A DNA stretch of 64,000 nt from JAZIHH01 sp036678685 (GCA_036678685.1 JAZIHH010000034.1:248001-312000); one strand, 5' to 3'; positions 36,494-45,800 are shown, numbered from the stretch's first letter. The notes: generated by a model not told the origin, from the letters alone. Numbers and translations are program-made.

Positions 36494-38815
36494 ATGAAAT
36501 TCACCGACGGGCAGTGGTTAATCAAAAAGGGTTACACAGTGTTAAACCCGCAGATGGTTTTTGATCATCATTTTGACGGAAAAGACCTCTATGTTTATAC
36601 TTCAACCAGGGTGATCAGGGAAAGAGGAAACGTTTTAGATTCAGGCACAATAACGTTTAGATTCAGTTCTCCCTTGTCCGATATTATCCGGGTGCAAATC
36701 ACCCATTTTGCCGGAAAGAAGGAGACCGGGCCCTGCTTTCCTTTGCACTTTGACCCTGATGTAAGCCCCGCTTTTGCGCAAGACGGCCCCTATCTGGTCT
36801 TTACCTCCGGGAAGTTGGCGGTCAGGATCAACGCCGTGGAATTTGCCATGGACTTTTTATACGATAACAAAACCATAACCTCGAGTGTAAAAAAGTCCAC
36901 GGGCTACGTGCTCAGTGACCGGGGTGAGCCCTTTATGAAACAACAGCTCCAGTTGGATGTGGGTGAATGTGTCTACGGACTGGGCGAAAGATTTACCCCG
37001 TTTGTGAAAAACGGTCAAGTGGTTGAGATGTGGAACGAGGACGGGGGAACCTCTTCCGAAGTGGCATACAAAAATATTCCTTTTTACCTCACCAATAAGA
37101 ATTACGGCGTCTTTGTCAATCACCCGGAAAAGGTCTCCTATGAAGTGGCGTCGGAAAACGTCCAAAATGTTCAGTTTTCCGTGCCCGGGGAAAAGCTGGA
37201 CTTTTTTGTGATCGGCGGGGGTACCATGCGCGAGGTGTTACAGAATTATACCAGCCTGACCGGCAAACCCTCCCTTCCTCCCGCCTGGTCCTTTGGCTTG
37301 TGGCTTTCCACCTCCTTTACCACGGATTACGATGAGAAGACGATAACCGGTTATATAGACGGGATGGCGGAAAGAGATCTTCCCCTGGAGGTTTTTCACT
37401 TTGACTGTTTTTGGATGAAAGAGTTTCAGTGGTGCGATTTTACCTGGGATGAGCGGATGTTTCCGGATCCGGCCGGTATGCTCAAAAAGCTGAAGGAGAG
37501 AGGATTGAAGATCTGCGTCTGGATTAACCCGTACATCGCCCAGAAATCCAAGTTGTTCGCCGAAGCCAGGGAGAAGGGGTATCTTCTCAAAGATAAAAAC
37601 GGGGATGTATGGCAGACTGATATGTGGCAGGCGGGAATGGGCATTGTCGATTTTACCAACAAGGAAGCGTGTGAATGGTATAAAAGGCAGTTAAAAGCCT
37701 TGCTTGACATGGGGGTCGATTGTTTTAAAACCGATTTTGGGGAAAGGATCCCGACCGATGTTGAGTATGCCGACGGTTCCGACCCGCTGAAGATGCATAA
37801 CTACTATTCCTATCTGTATAACAAAACCGTCTATGAACTCTTGGCCGAGGTCAAAGGGAAAGATCAAGCCATCGTCTTCGCCCGTTCGGCGACCGCCGGT
37901 TGCCAGAAGTACCCGGTCCATTGGGGGGGTGACTGCTGGGCAACCTATCAGTCGATGGCGGAGAGTTTAAGAGCGGGCTTATCCTTGTGCATGTCCGGTT
38001 TTGGTTTTTGGAGTCATGACATTGGCGGCTTTGAAGACACCGCCACCCCGGATATCTACAAAAGATGGGTGGCCTTTGGGCTGCTTTCCTCCCACAGCCG
38101 GTTGCACGGCAGCAGGGCAATAAAGGTCCCCTGGGTGTTTGATGAAGAAGCCGTGGATGTCCTGCGCTTTTTCACCAAGCTGAAATGCCGCTTGATGCCG
38201 TATTTATACGAGAGCGCGGTCCGGACCAGTGCAACCGGGTATCCGATGATGCGGGCGATGGTTATGGAATTTACCGACGATCCGGCCTGCAAGTACCTGG
38301 ATACCCAGTATATGCTCGGTGATTCGTTGCTGGTCGCCCCGGTCTTCAGTGCCTCCGGGGAGGTCACGTACTATTTGCCGGAAGGGCGGTGGACCAATTT
38401 TATCACCGGCCAAGAGGTGAACGGGGGCAGATATGTAACGGAAAATCATGATTATTTCAGTCTGCCGCTGATGGTAAAACCCAACTCCCTTATTCCTGTG
38501 GGTAAAAGCGATCACCAAGCCGAATACGACTACGCCGGGGATGTGACGTTCCATCTCTTTTCTTTGGACTACGGAAAACAGGCGGCGGCCACCGTCAGAA
38601 ACGTCAAGGGCCAGGCGGAGCTTTCTGTTTCCATCGCAAGAAACGGCGATACCTTATATATCAAAGCCGATGCCGCGGAAAAACCGTGGCATCTTCTCCT
38701 CAGAAATATTCACGAATTATCTGACGCCAAAGGTTGTACCGTGGGAAAAACGGCGCAAGGGATAAAGCTTACCGGCTGCCATAAGTATAAAGGTGAGTTT
38801 AGCGTTGTCTTGTAA
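36494..38815 (+). CDS. yicI: GH31 alpha-xylosidase, YicI type
   Basis: A 773-residue family 31 glycosidase, the length of E. coli YicI (772). It cleaves alpha-xylosyl units such as isoprimeverose from xyloglucan. The nucleophile is D414 in CFKTDFGERIPTD and the acid/base D480 in VHWGGDCW. The N-terminal sandwich (GECVYGLGERFTPF) and the barrel motif WINPYIAQKS are clear. The ATG at 36494 lies behind AAAGGAGGGGG; a 22-codon upstream extension is not supported. No transporter is next to it. A C-G hairpin without T-run at 38848-38867 follows the stop. Confidence 0.94.
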   Translation: MKFTDGQWLIKKGYTVLNPQMVFDHHFDGKDLYVYTSTRVIRERGNVLDSGTITFRFSSPLSDIIRVQITHFAGKKETGPCFPLHFDPDVSPAFAQDGPYLVFTSGKLAVRINAVEFAMDFLYDNKTITSSVKKSTGYVLSDRGEPFMKQQLQLDVGECVYGLGERFTPFVKNGQVVEMWNEDGGTSSEVAYKNIPFYLTNKNYGVFVNHPEKVSYEVASENVQNVQFSVPGEKLDFFVIGGGTMREVLQNYTSLTGKPSLPPAWSFGLWLSTSFTTDYDEKTITGYIDGMAERDLPLEVFHFDCFWMKEFQWCDFTWDERMFPDPAGMLKKLKERGLKICVWINPYIAQKSKLFAEAREKGYLLKDKNGDVWQTDMWQAGMGIVDFTNKEACEWYKRQLKALLDMGVDCFKTDFGERIPTDVEYADGSDPLKMHNYYSYLYNKTVYELLAEVKGKDQAIVFARSATAGCQKYPVHWGGDCWATYQSMAESLRAGLSLCMSGFGFWSHDIGGFEDTATPDIYKRWVAFGLLSSHSRLHGSRAIKVPWVFDEEAVDVLRFFTKLKCRLMPYLYESAVRTSATGYPMMRAMVMEFTDDPACKYLDTQYMLGDSLLVAPVFSASGEVTYYLPEGRWTNFITGQEVNGGRYVTENHDYFSLPLMVKPNSLIPVGKSDHQAEYDYAGDVTFHLFSLDYGKQAAATVRNVKGQAELSVSIARNGDTLYIKADAAEKPWHLLLRNIHELSDAKGCTVGKTAQGIKLTGCHKYKGEFSVVL

Positions 38816-38847
38816 TCCCGTTCCGGCCGTCCGGGACCGGATTATAG

Positions 38848-38867
38848 CCGGCCTTCCAAAAGGCCGG
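38848..38867. other. Perfect hairpin after the alpha-xylosidase gene
   Basis: CCGGCCTT and AAGGCCGG around CCAA. No T-run follows, so it is a poor intrinsic terminator; it may stabilise the 3' end. Confidence 0.35.
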
Positions 38868-38930
38868 AGCGGCACGGAGAATATGAAGAAGGAGAATTTT
38901 TAGGCCGGCGGGAGAAAGGGGGGCATAAGA

Positions 38931-39617
38931 ATCAACCGGCTCCAAAGAGAAGAGGAGTATCTAATCCGTTCTTACCTTAGTCTCCGTAAAGCGGTTGGCG
39001 CCATCGGCCTCGGGTTGCCGTTTGTCCTGGCCGTGGGCGGCTTGTTTCTCGGAATTGAGCTCCAGAAGTCAATCAGTTTGTACTATCATACGGAGATGCG
39101 GGATCTGTTCGTCGGAAGCATGTCGGCCATTGCCGTCTTTCTATGGTCGTACCGCGGTTACGACCGGAGAGACAATATTGCCGCCAACCTAGTCTGCCTT
39201 TTTGCCCTGGGGATAGCGTTCTTTCCGGCTACTCCCGGTCCGGACGCCACACGGTCGCAGGTTATTTTAGGCCGCTTGCATACCATCTCCTCGGCCGGGT
39301 TTTTTCTTACTTTGACTTATTTTTCGCTTTTCCTTTTTCGCTTGAGCGACCAGGAAACACCTACCGACGAAAAACTGGTACGTAATTTAATCTATCTGCT
39401 CTGCGGCTATGCCATGCTCGCCTGCCTGCTTCTCATGGGCCTTGTCAGCATCCCCGTCATTGATTCGGTGGTCGGCGTCTACAAACCCGTGTTCTGGCTT
39501 GAGGCCTGCGCCATAATGTTCTTTGGGGTCTCCTGGTTTGTTAAGGGCGGGGCCATCTTGCCGGACCGGGCACCGGCGCCGGCGACCCGGTTGGTTGCTC
39601 CGCGGATCCCCATGTGA
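38931..39617 (+). CDS. Hypothetical polytopic membrane protein
   Basis: About 228 residues with roughly five or six membrane helices. The segment YYHTEMRDLFVGSMSAIAVFL and DRRDNIAANLVCLFALGIAFFP recur in uncharacterised inner-membrane proteins I know only by resemblance (DUF998-like). The first canonical start is TTG at 39015 with no ribosome binding site and would lose the conserved-looking N-terminal YLSLRKAVGAIG. An in-frame ATC at 38931 has AAGGGGGG seven bases upstream, and no ATG, GTG or TTG exists between the preceding stop (38901) and 39015, so I place the start there with caution. It ends with its own terminator. Confidence 0.65.
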   Translation: MNRLQREEEYLIRSYLSLRKAVGAIGLGLPFVLAVGGLFLGIELQKSISLYYHTEMRDLFVGSMSAIAVFLWSYRGYDRRDNIAANLVCLFALGIAFFPATPGPDATRSQVILGRLHTISSAGFFLTLTYFSLFLFRLSDQETPTDEKLVRNLIYLLCGYAMLACLLLMGLVSIPVIDSVVGVYKPVFWLEACAIMFFGVSWFVKGGAILPDRAPAPATRLVAPRIPM

Positions 39618-39652
39618 CGGGCGCTTTCCTTTGCGCCGGCCCGGCTTTTTCC

Positions 39653-39678
39653 AACCGGAGGTTTTTCCGGTTTTATTT
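39653..39678 (+). terminator. Terminator of the membrane protein gene
   Basis: AACCGGA and TCCGGTT form a hairpin around a T-rich loop, followed by TTATTTTTC. It begins 36 bases after the stop. Confidence 0.65.
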
Positions 39679-39809
39679 TTCTTTATTCTTTTTCTCCCGT
39701 ACCGGTCTTTTACAGCCGGCCCCGGGCAGCAAGATGAAAAAACGGCGGTGATGACGGAGTGGATGAATACCGTTGGGATTGGGGGAAAAACCAAAGACGG
39801 TTTAGCGGA

Positions 39810-39825
39810 GGGTGGTAGACCACCC
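39810..39825. promoter_or_regulatory. Hairpin directly upstream of the asnS promoter
   Basis: GGGTGGT and ACCACCC around AG, a nearly perfect palindrome, ending one base before the -35 box at 39826. It might be an operator or only a structured spacer. Confidence 0.35.
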
Positions 39826-39854
39826 TTGCAGTTTTCGGGGAGTTTAATTATACT
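39826..39854 (+). promoter_or_regulatory. Promoter of asnS-glnS
   Basis: TTGCAG (39826-39831), a 17-base spacer and TATACT (39849-39854). The leader of about 65 bases contains a C/G run hairpin at 39881-39900 with a following TTTT. No T-box leader is seen. The rest of 39618-39925 holds a terminator and no gene. Confidence 0.7.
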
Positions 39855-39925
39855 TTATTTTAAAGCCGGGGTGTGGTTTTTTCCCCGCGGGGGGAAAACT
39901 TTTAACAGAAAACGAGGTGGCAGCC

Positions 39926-41317
39926 ATGGAAAAGGTGTCGATTAAGGAACTTTTTCGCGCGGGCCGGTCTTATCTCGGGAAACAGGTGGAAATATCCGGC
40001 TGGGTAAGGACAGCCCGGGACTCCAAGAATCTGGGGTTTATTGAAGTCAATGACGGTACTTTCTTTAAAAACCTCCAGGTGGTGGTGGAGGAGAGTCTGC
40101 CCAATTTCCGGGAGGCCGCCAGATTGCCGGTGGGTTCGGCCATCCGCGCCCGAGGAGAACTGGTGGATAGTCCCGGCCCCGGCCAGCCCTTTGAGTTGAA
40201 AGCTTCCAAAGTGGAAGTAGTGGGGGAGGTCGCGGCGGGTTACCCGTTGCAAAAAAAGAGACATTCTTTTGAATTTCTCAGAACAATAGCGCACCTGCGT
40301 CCCCGGACCAACACGTTTTTGGCGGTGTTCCGGGTCCGTTCCTTAGCCGCCCAGGCCCTTCATAATTTTTTTCAGGATAGAGGCTTTGTTTATGTTCATA
40401 CTCCGATCATCACCGGCAACGATTGTGAGGGCGCTGGACAGCTTTTTACCGTTTCCACCCTCGATCCGTTGCACCCGGTGAAAAATGAAGAAGGAGAAAT
40501 CGATTACAGTAAAGACTTCTTCGGCCGGCGGACTTATCTTACCGTCAGCGGGCAGTTGCAGGCCGAAGCCTTTTGCCTGGCTTTCCGCAAGGTCTATACC
40601 TTCGGGCCGACTTTCCGGGCGGAAAACTCCAATACGCCCCGGCACGCGGCGGAGTTCTGGATGGTTGAGCCGGAAATGGCCTTTGCCGGTCTGGAAGAGA
40701 TTATGGATCTGGCGGAAGAAATGTTAAAATACCTTATTGGATATGTCCGGGAAAAGGCTCCGGAGGAGATGGAGTTTTTCCAGCGTTTTGTGGACAAAGA
40801 TCTCTTTTCCCGTCTGGATAATGTCATGAATTCGGAGTTTGCCCGTATAACTTATACCGAGGCTATTGACTTACTGAAAAAAGCCGGGGTTGACTTCGAG
40901 TATCCTGTGGCCTGGGGCAAGGATCTCCAGACCGAACACGAGCGTTACTTAACGGAGAAGATTTTTCAAAAACCGGTTTTTGTCACTGACTACCCGAAGG
41001 ATATTAAAGCTTTCTATATGAGGTTAAACGATGATCAAAAGACTGTGGCCGCCATGGATCTCCTCGTGCCCGGGGTGGGTGAACTCATCGGCGGCAGCCA
41101 GCGGGAGGAGAGATTGGACTTGCTGGAGAAGAGGATAGACGAGTTGGGCATGAAAAAAGAGAATTACTGGTGGTACCTGGAGACCAGGAAATACGGCGGA
41201 GTAAAACATGCCGGTTACGGCCTGGGTTTCGAGCGGGCGTTGATGTATATAACCGGGATGTCCAATATCAGAGATGTGATTCCTTTTCCGCGTACTGTCC
41301 GTTCGGCGGAATTTTGA
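39926..41317 (+). CDS. asnS: Asparaginyl-tRNA synthetase
   Basis: A 463-residue class II synthetase. The N-terminal OB-fold anticodon-binding domain is residues 1-110 (VEISGWVRTARDSKNLGFIEVNDG). The catalytic core shows motif 2 (FGPTFRAENSNTPRHAAEFWMVEPE) and motif 3 (GLGFERALMYITG), typical of AsnRS rather than AspRS. It attaches asparagine to tRNA-Asn. The ATG at 39926 follows GAGGTGG; the GTG at 39917 lies within that region. glnS follows after 38 bases, likely in the same operon. Confidence 0.95.
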   Translation: MEKVSIKELFRAGRSYLGKQVEISGWVRTARDSKNLGFIEVNDGTFFKNLQVVVEESLPNFREAARLPVGSAIRARGELVDSPGPGQPFELKASKVEVVGEVAAGYPLQKKRHSFEFLRTIAHLRPRTNTFLAVFRVRSLAAQALHNFFQDRGFVYVHTPIITGNDCEGAGQLFTVSTLDPLHPVKNEEGEIDYSKDFFGRRTYLTVSGQLQAEAFCLAFRKVYTFGPTFRAENSNTPRHAAEFWMVEPEMAFAGLEEIMDLAEEMLKYLIGYVREKAPEEMEFFQRFVDKDLFSRLDNVMNSEFARITYTEAIDLLKKAGVDFEYPVAWGKDLQTEHERYLTEKIFQKPVFVTDYPKDIKAFYMRLNDDQKTVAAMDLLVPGVGELIGGSQREERLDLLEKRIDELGMKKENYWWYLETRKYGGVKHAGYGLGFERALMYITGMSNIRDVIPFPRTVRSAEF

Positions 41318-41355
41318 AGCAGCGTCATGAAGAAAAACAGGGGGGAAACATATTT

Positions 41356-43053
41356 ATGAGTATTTCTAAACGGCCGGCCCCGACGAATTTCATTGAAGAA
41401 ATTATCACCAGGGACTTGGAGACCAAAAAGTACGGGGGACGGGTTCACACCCGTTTTCCACCGGAACCCAACGGTTATCTTCATATCGGACACGCCAAAG
41501 CGATTTGTCTCAACTACGGCCTGGCCGTCAAGTATGGCGGACTTTTTAACCTGCGGTTTGACGACACCAATCCCTGCAAAGAAGAGACCGAGTACGTAGA
41601 GGCGATCAAGGAGGACGTCCGGTGGCTAGGATGCGATTGGGAGGACCGGTTATACTATGCCTCCGACTATTTTGAACAGTTGTACGAGTATGCTGTCCAA
41701 CTGATTAAATCCGGACACGCCTATGTTTGTGATTTGAGTCCGGAGGAGATCCGGGAATACCGCGGCACCCTTACCGAACCCGGTAAAGAGAGCCCTTACC
41801 GGAACCGTTCGGTTGAGGAAAATCTGGATCTCTTCCGGCGGATGCGGGCGGGAGAGTTCCCTGAAGGGTCCCGGGTCTTAAGGGCCAAGATAGATATGGC
41901 TTCACCCAATCTGAACATGCGGGATCCGGTCTTGTACCGTATTTTGCATGCCCCCCATCACCGGACAGGGGAGAAGTGGTGCATTTATCCGATGTATGAT
42001 TATGCCCATCCGCTCTCCGACGCGATTGAGGGGATCACCCATTCCATCTGCAGTCTGGAATTTGAAGATCACCGCCCCTTATACAATTGGGTCCTCGACA
42101 CGCTGGGGATAGAAAGTCCACCACAACAGATCGAATTTGCCCGGCTCAATCTTTCTTACACGGTGATGAGCAAAAGAAAACTCCGGCAATTGGTCGAGGA
42201 AGGACTGGTCAGCGGGTGGGATGATCCCCGGATGCCGACGTTGTCGGGGTTGCGGCGGCGCGGTTACACGCCGGAGGCGATCCGCGATTTTTGTGAACGG
42301 ATTGGCGTGGCCAAGAGCAACAGCGTGGTCGATATCGCCCTCCTCGAGCACTGCCTACGGGAGGATTTGAACCGGCGGGCCCTTCGGCGCATGGCTGTTC
42401 TGCGCCCCTTGCGGCTGGTGATTGAGAATTATCCGGAAGGAAAGGTGGAAGAGGTGGAGGCGGTTAACAATCCGGAAGACCCGGCGGCGGGGACGCGGAA
42501 AGTACCGTTTTCCCGTGTGCTCTATATTGAACGGGACGATTTCCGGGAAGACCCGCCGAAAAAGTTTTATCGTTTGGCGCCCGGCCGCGAGGTCAGATTG
42601 AAATACGCTTACCTGGTGACATGCACCGGCGTGGTCAAGGATGAATCGGGTGAAATAAAGGAAATCCGCTGTGTTTATGATCCGCAAAGCCGGGGCGGCT
42701 CCGCACCGGACGGGCGTAAGGTTAAGGGCACGATTCACTGGGTTTCCGCGGCCCATGCCAAGGAGGCGGAAGTCCGTCTCTATGACCGCCTGTTTACCAA
42801 GGAAATTCCCGATAGCGGCGAGGATTTTAAGGAGTTTATTAACCCGAAATCCCTGGAGATCCTAAGGTCTTGCCGGATCGAGCCCGACCTGGCCAACGCC
42901 AGACCCGGCGTCCCCTATCAATTTGAGCGGATCGGATATTTTTGTCTGGACAGTGTTGACTCTTCCCCGGAAAACCCGGTATTTAACCGTTCGGTTCCCC
43001 TGCGGGACTCCTGGGCGAAGATTGAAAAAAAACTGACGGCCGGAGAGGAATAG
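41356..43053 (+). CDS. glnS: Glutaminyl-tRNA synthetase
   Basis: A 565-residue class I synthetase with the HIGH motif in PEPNGYLHIGHAK, the MSKRKL (KMSKS-like) motif and the GlnRS beta-barrel anticodon domain (YRLAPGREVRLKYAYLVTCTG). It charges tRNA-Gln directly. Most Bacillota use GatCAB transamidation instead, so a true GlnRS beside AsnRS implies direct charging of both amides. The ATG at 41356 lies behind GGGGGAAAC; the longer frame runs into the 3' end of asnS and is not real. Confidence 0.95.
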   Translation: MSISKRPAPTNFIEEIITRDLETKKYGGRVHTRFPPEPNGYLHIGHAKAICLNYGLAVKYGGLFNLRFDDTNPCKEETEYVEAIKEDVRWLGCDWEDRLYYASDYFEQLYEYAVQLIKSGHAYVCDLSPEEIREYRGTLTEPGKESPYRNRSVEENLDLFRRMRAGEFPEGSRVLRAKIDMASPNLNMRDPVLYRILHAPHHRTGEKWCIYPMYDYAHPLSDAIEGITHSICSLEFEDHRPLYNWVLDTLGIESPPQQIEFARLNLSYTVMSKRKLRQLVEEGLVSGWDDPRMPTLSGLRRRGYTPEAIRDFCERIGVAKSNSVVDIALLEHCLREDLNRRALRRMAVLRPLRLVIENYPEGKVEEVEAVNNPEDPAAGTRKVPFSRVLYIERDDFREDPPKKFYRLAPGREVRLKYAYLVTCTGVVKDESGEIKEIRCVYDPQSRGGSAPDGRKVKGTIHWVSAAHAKEAEVRLYDRLFTKEIPDSGEDFKEFINPKSLEILRSCRIEPDLANARPGVPYQFERIGYFCLDSVDSSPENPVFNRSVPLRDSWAKIEKKLTAGEE

Positions 43054-43145
43054 AAAACCAGGCTGTAACGGCAATGAGGGGGTACGGGAAAAACAGCCGG
43101 AAAGAACATCCTGGAGGAGATTGCGGATTTAAGGAGGAATAACCG

Positions 43146-43937
43146 GTGGGTATCCCAATTTTTCAAGTCGATGCTTTTACCAACAAAGCCTTTGCCGGGA
43201 ATCCGGCGGCAGTCTGTATTCTTGATCAGCCGGCAGAAGAAGAATGGATGCAAAAGATCGCGGAGGAAATGAATCTTTCCGAGACGGCATTTTTGTACCG
43301 GGAGGATGATACTTTTGCTTTGCGGTGGTTTACTCCGGTGGCCGAGATTGAGCTGTGCGGCCACGCGACCTTGGCCAGCGCCCATGTGCTCTGGGAAAAC
43401 GGATATTTGCCTCCCGGGGAAACCGCCAAGTTTACAACCAAAAGCGGGCTGCTGAAGGCGGAACGAAAAGGAAACCTGATTGAATTGGATTTTCCGGCGG
43501 AGTTGGAGCACCCGCTCCCTCCTCCCCCGGAATTGGTGCGGGGATTGGGGATCCGCCTGAAATACACAGGGAAAACCGGCGCCAATTTCCTGGTGGAGGT
43601 GGAATCAGAAGAAGTTTTACGCGGTTTGCAACCGGACTGTTCCGAACTGGCCGCCCTGCCCGTACAGGGAGTCATCGTCACCAGCCGCGCCGCGGCCAAC
43701 GGGTTTGATTTTGTAACACGCTTTTTTGCCCCGCGGCTGGGGATTAACGAGGATCCGGTAACCGGTTCGGCCTTTTCGGCGCTCGGTCCGTACTGGAGCG
43801 CGCGTTTGAAGAAGGACGAATTCCTGGCCTGCCAGGTTTCGAAGCGCGGCGGGGTCGTCCGGGTGCGGTTATGTGGCAACCGTGTGTATATAGGGGGAGA
43901 AGCGGTCACCGTTTTCCAGGGAGAACTCCTGGTGTGA
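43146..43937 (+). CDS. PhzF family isomerase-like protein
   Basis: A 263-residue protein of the PhzF/diaminopimelate-epimerase fold with two related halves. The N-terminal motif is FQVDAFTNKAFAGNPAAV, followed by LSETAFL, ELCGHATLASAHVL and EDPVTGSAFSALGPYW. The family includes trans-2,3-dihydro-3-hydroxyanthranilate isomerases and many of unknown substrate; no phenazine genes are here. The GTG at 43146 lies behind AGGAGG, about 92 bases after glnS. Confidence 0.9.
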   Translation: MGIPIFQVDAFTNKAFAGNPAAVCILDQPAEEEWMQKIAEEMNLSETAFLYREDDTFALRWFTPVAEIELCGHATLASAHVLWENGYLPPGETAKFTTKSGLLKAERKGNLIELDFPAELEHPLPPPPELVRGLGIRLKYTGKTGANFLVEVESEEVLRGLQPDCSELAALPVQGVIVTSRAAANGFDFVTRFFAPRLGINEDPVTGSAFSALGPYWSARLKKDEFLACQVSKRGGVVRVRLCGNRVYIGGEAVTVFQGELLV

Positions 43938-44002
43938 AACGGGGTTAGAAAAAGAAAGGAACCAAACGGGGAAAAAATTATTCTGGCCTGGTATTTTCCC
44001 GG

Positions 44003-44051
44003 CCTCCTGGTAATATGATGGTTTTTGTGGAAAAAACCATTAACCAGGAGG
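44003..44051 (+). promoter_or_regulatory. Long hairpin that pairs the ribosome binding site of the 39-residue ORF
   Basis: CCTCCTGGT (44003-44011) pairs with ACCAGGAGG (44043-44051), and ATGGTTTTT (44018-44026) with AAAAACCAT (44032-44040); both inner and outer arms are 9 bp, with a small internal loop. The 3' arm contains the AGGAGG of the following small ORF, so the hairpin can hide its ribosome binding site. Confidence 0.65.
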
Positions 44052-44059
44052 TATTTTTT

Positions 44060-44179
44060 TTGAAGGATCCCGCATTGCAAAAACTGGTCAGACACCTGCT
44101 TTTACTCGGCGATAACGCCGGGTTAAAAGAGCTTGTTTCTTTGCAAAAGAAAGATACCGGCAAGCAGATTAATAAGTAG
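44060..44179 (+). CDS. Small protein of 39 residues, unknown
   Basis: TTG start with AGGAGG about eight bases upstream. The product begins LKDPALQKLVRHLLLLG, an amphipathic leucine-rich helix, and ends with a basic KKDTGKQINK tail. No family is recognised. It lies in a 387-base gap between the PhzF-like gene and ypeB, and its ribosome binding site lies in the hairpin described above, so its translation may be controlled. A leader or regulatory peptide is possible; no downstream gene starts directly after it. Confidence 0.5.
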   Translation: MKDPALQKLVRHLLLLGDNAGLKELVSLQKKDTGKQINK

Positions 44180-44324
44180 AACTTATAGGCGGATCATTAA
44201 AGAAGGATAAACATAGAAGGGTAAACCGGCCACCCGGGAAGAAAACGGGATGTTTTGCATAAGCCGCGACGGACAGGGCATATTACCAATGAAACGTTAT
44301 TGTATTGAAAGGAAGGGTTCGGGA

Positions 44325-45713
44325 ATGGACGAAGAAAGAAGAAGGGAATGGTTCCAACCCCGTTTTCTCCTCCCGGTGTTGGCGGTAGCCCTTGTTATGT
44401 CCTTGGCTTGGGGGTATACCCAATACCGTGAGAAGCGCGCCTGGGAAACCCGGGCGGAAAACCAGTATAACCGGTCCTTTTCTGAGCTGGCCCTCCATGT
44501 GGCGGGATTGGAGTCGCAACTGGCGAAAGCGGCGGTTTCGAATAGCCCTTCGCACCTGGTGCGCCTGTTGACCGACGTCTGGCGTCAAGCCTATTTGGCC
44601 CAGGAAGATATAGGGCAATTACCTTTGGCCTCGGTGGACCTTTCCAGGACCAAGAATTTTTTAGCCAGGGTGCAGTCGTTTTCTTTCAATACCCTGCTCG
44701 AAATAGACAGCGGGAAAACCTTACCCGAAGATAAATGGGAAAATCTGCGCGACTTTTACCGGCAGGCCCGTTATGTTACGGAGGAGCTTTTTGCCCTGCA
44801 GGAACGGATTTTGGAAGACGGGGAACGCTGGTTGAATGTGGACCGGGTGGATATGGCCGCCGCCAGGACGGATCTTTCGCGACGGCTGGAAGCCAACAAA
44901 GTGACCAAGAGTTTTACCATGTTGGAGGACGGTTTACGGCGTCTGCCCGAACCGGAAATCGAAGGGCCTTTGCCGGGATTCAAGCCGGAACCGAAAGGGT
45001 TGACCGGGCTCAAAATTGGGAAGGAAGAGGCCCGGGAGATCGCCCTTCGTTTCCTGGAACGCGACGGTGGAGAATACCAGGCTGAATATGAGGGGGAAAT
45101 AAAGGGGGAGATGCCTCTTTATCTTTTCCGCTTGACAGAAGCCCGGAGAAAAGACGGCTCCGCCCCTTCCCGCCTGGCGGTAAGTGTGCAAGGCGGCCAT
45201 GTGGCCTGGATGCTTAAAGAGAGGATGTGTGAGGAAAAAGAGCTGTCCCTCGAAGAAGCGGCGCAAAAAGCGCGGGAGTTTCTTAAGAAACGTGATTATC
45301 CGGAAATGACGCCCGTTGCCGTTGAAGAGTACAGAAATGTGGCTGCGGTCAGCCTGGCGCGGGAGGCTCAAGACACTCTCATCTACCCCGAGCTGATCAA
45401 GGTAAAAGTAGCTCTGGACAACGGGGAAGTTCTGGGCATGGAAGCCGTTCCTTATCTGACTTTTCGGGACCAGGACCGCCAAATTCCCGCCGCCCGTCTC
45501 TCTTTAGAAGAAATAAAGAAGAAATTGAATCCCCATCTCCGGGTCGCCCAAATTAAAAAGGCGATTGTTCTCAATGACCGCTTTCAAGAGATTCTTTGCT
45601 ATGAATGTGATGTGGAACTGGATAAACAACGGTTTTTGGTTTATATCAACGCCCGGACCGGAGAGGAAGAAAACATCAAAAGAGTTGACCGGCACGGGGT
45701 GGAAACCGAATAA
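44325..45713 (+). CDS. ypeB: Spore germination protein YpeB
   Basis: A 462-residue protein with an N-terminal membrane anchor (LLPVLAVALVMSLAWGYTQY) and repeated PepSY-like domains in the C-terminal two-thirds (EEAREIALRFLER, LEEAAQKAREFLKK, LEEIKKKLNPHL). YpeB is needed in spores for the stability and function of the cortex-lytic enzyme SleB. No sleB is in this window. The ATG at 44325 follows GGAAGGG; an ATG at 44289 has weaker support. Presence of this gene indicates an endospore former. Confidence 0.9.
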   Translation: MDEERRREWFQPRFLLPVLAVALVMSLAWGYTQYREKRAWETRAENQYNRSFSELALHVAGLESQLAKAAVSNSPSHLVRLLTDVWRQAYLAQEDIGQLPLASVDLSRTKNFLARVQSFSFNTLLEIDSGKTLPEDKWENLRDFYRQARYVTEELFALQERILEDGERWLNVDRVDMAAARTDLSRRLEANKVTKSFTMLEDGLRRLPEPEIEGPLPGFKPEPKGLTGLKIGKEEAREIALRFLERDGGEYQAEYEGEIKGEMPLYLFRLTEARRKDGSAPSRLAVSVQGGHVAWMLKERMCEEKELSLEEAAQKAREFLKKRDYPEMTPVAVEEYRNVAAVSLAREAQDTLIYPELIKVKVALDNGEVLGMEAVPYLTFRDQDRQIPAARLSLEEIKKKLNPHLRVAQIKKAIVLNDRFQEILCYECDVELDKQRFLVYINARTGEEENIKRVDRHGVETE

Positions 45714-45776
45714 CCGGTCAAAAGGCCCGGCGGGACGGCCCGGGCGGTCCTTTGTATCTTAGAATAAAGTTTGGTT

Positions 45777-45800
45777 AAAGATCTCTTAAGATCTTTTTTT
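45777..45800 (+). terminator. Terminator of ypeB
   Basis: AAAGATC and GATCTTT around TCTTAA, followed by a long run of T. It lies 64 bases after the ypeB stop. Confidence 0.85.

Noticed and set aside
39810..39925. T-box leader upstream of asnS
   Set aside because: GGGTGGT...ACCACCC resembles a T-box only superficially. It lies upstream of the promoter and there is no specifier loop.
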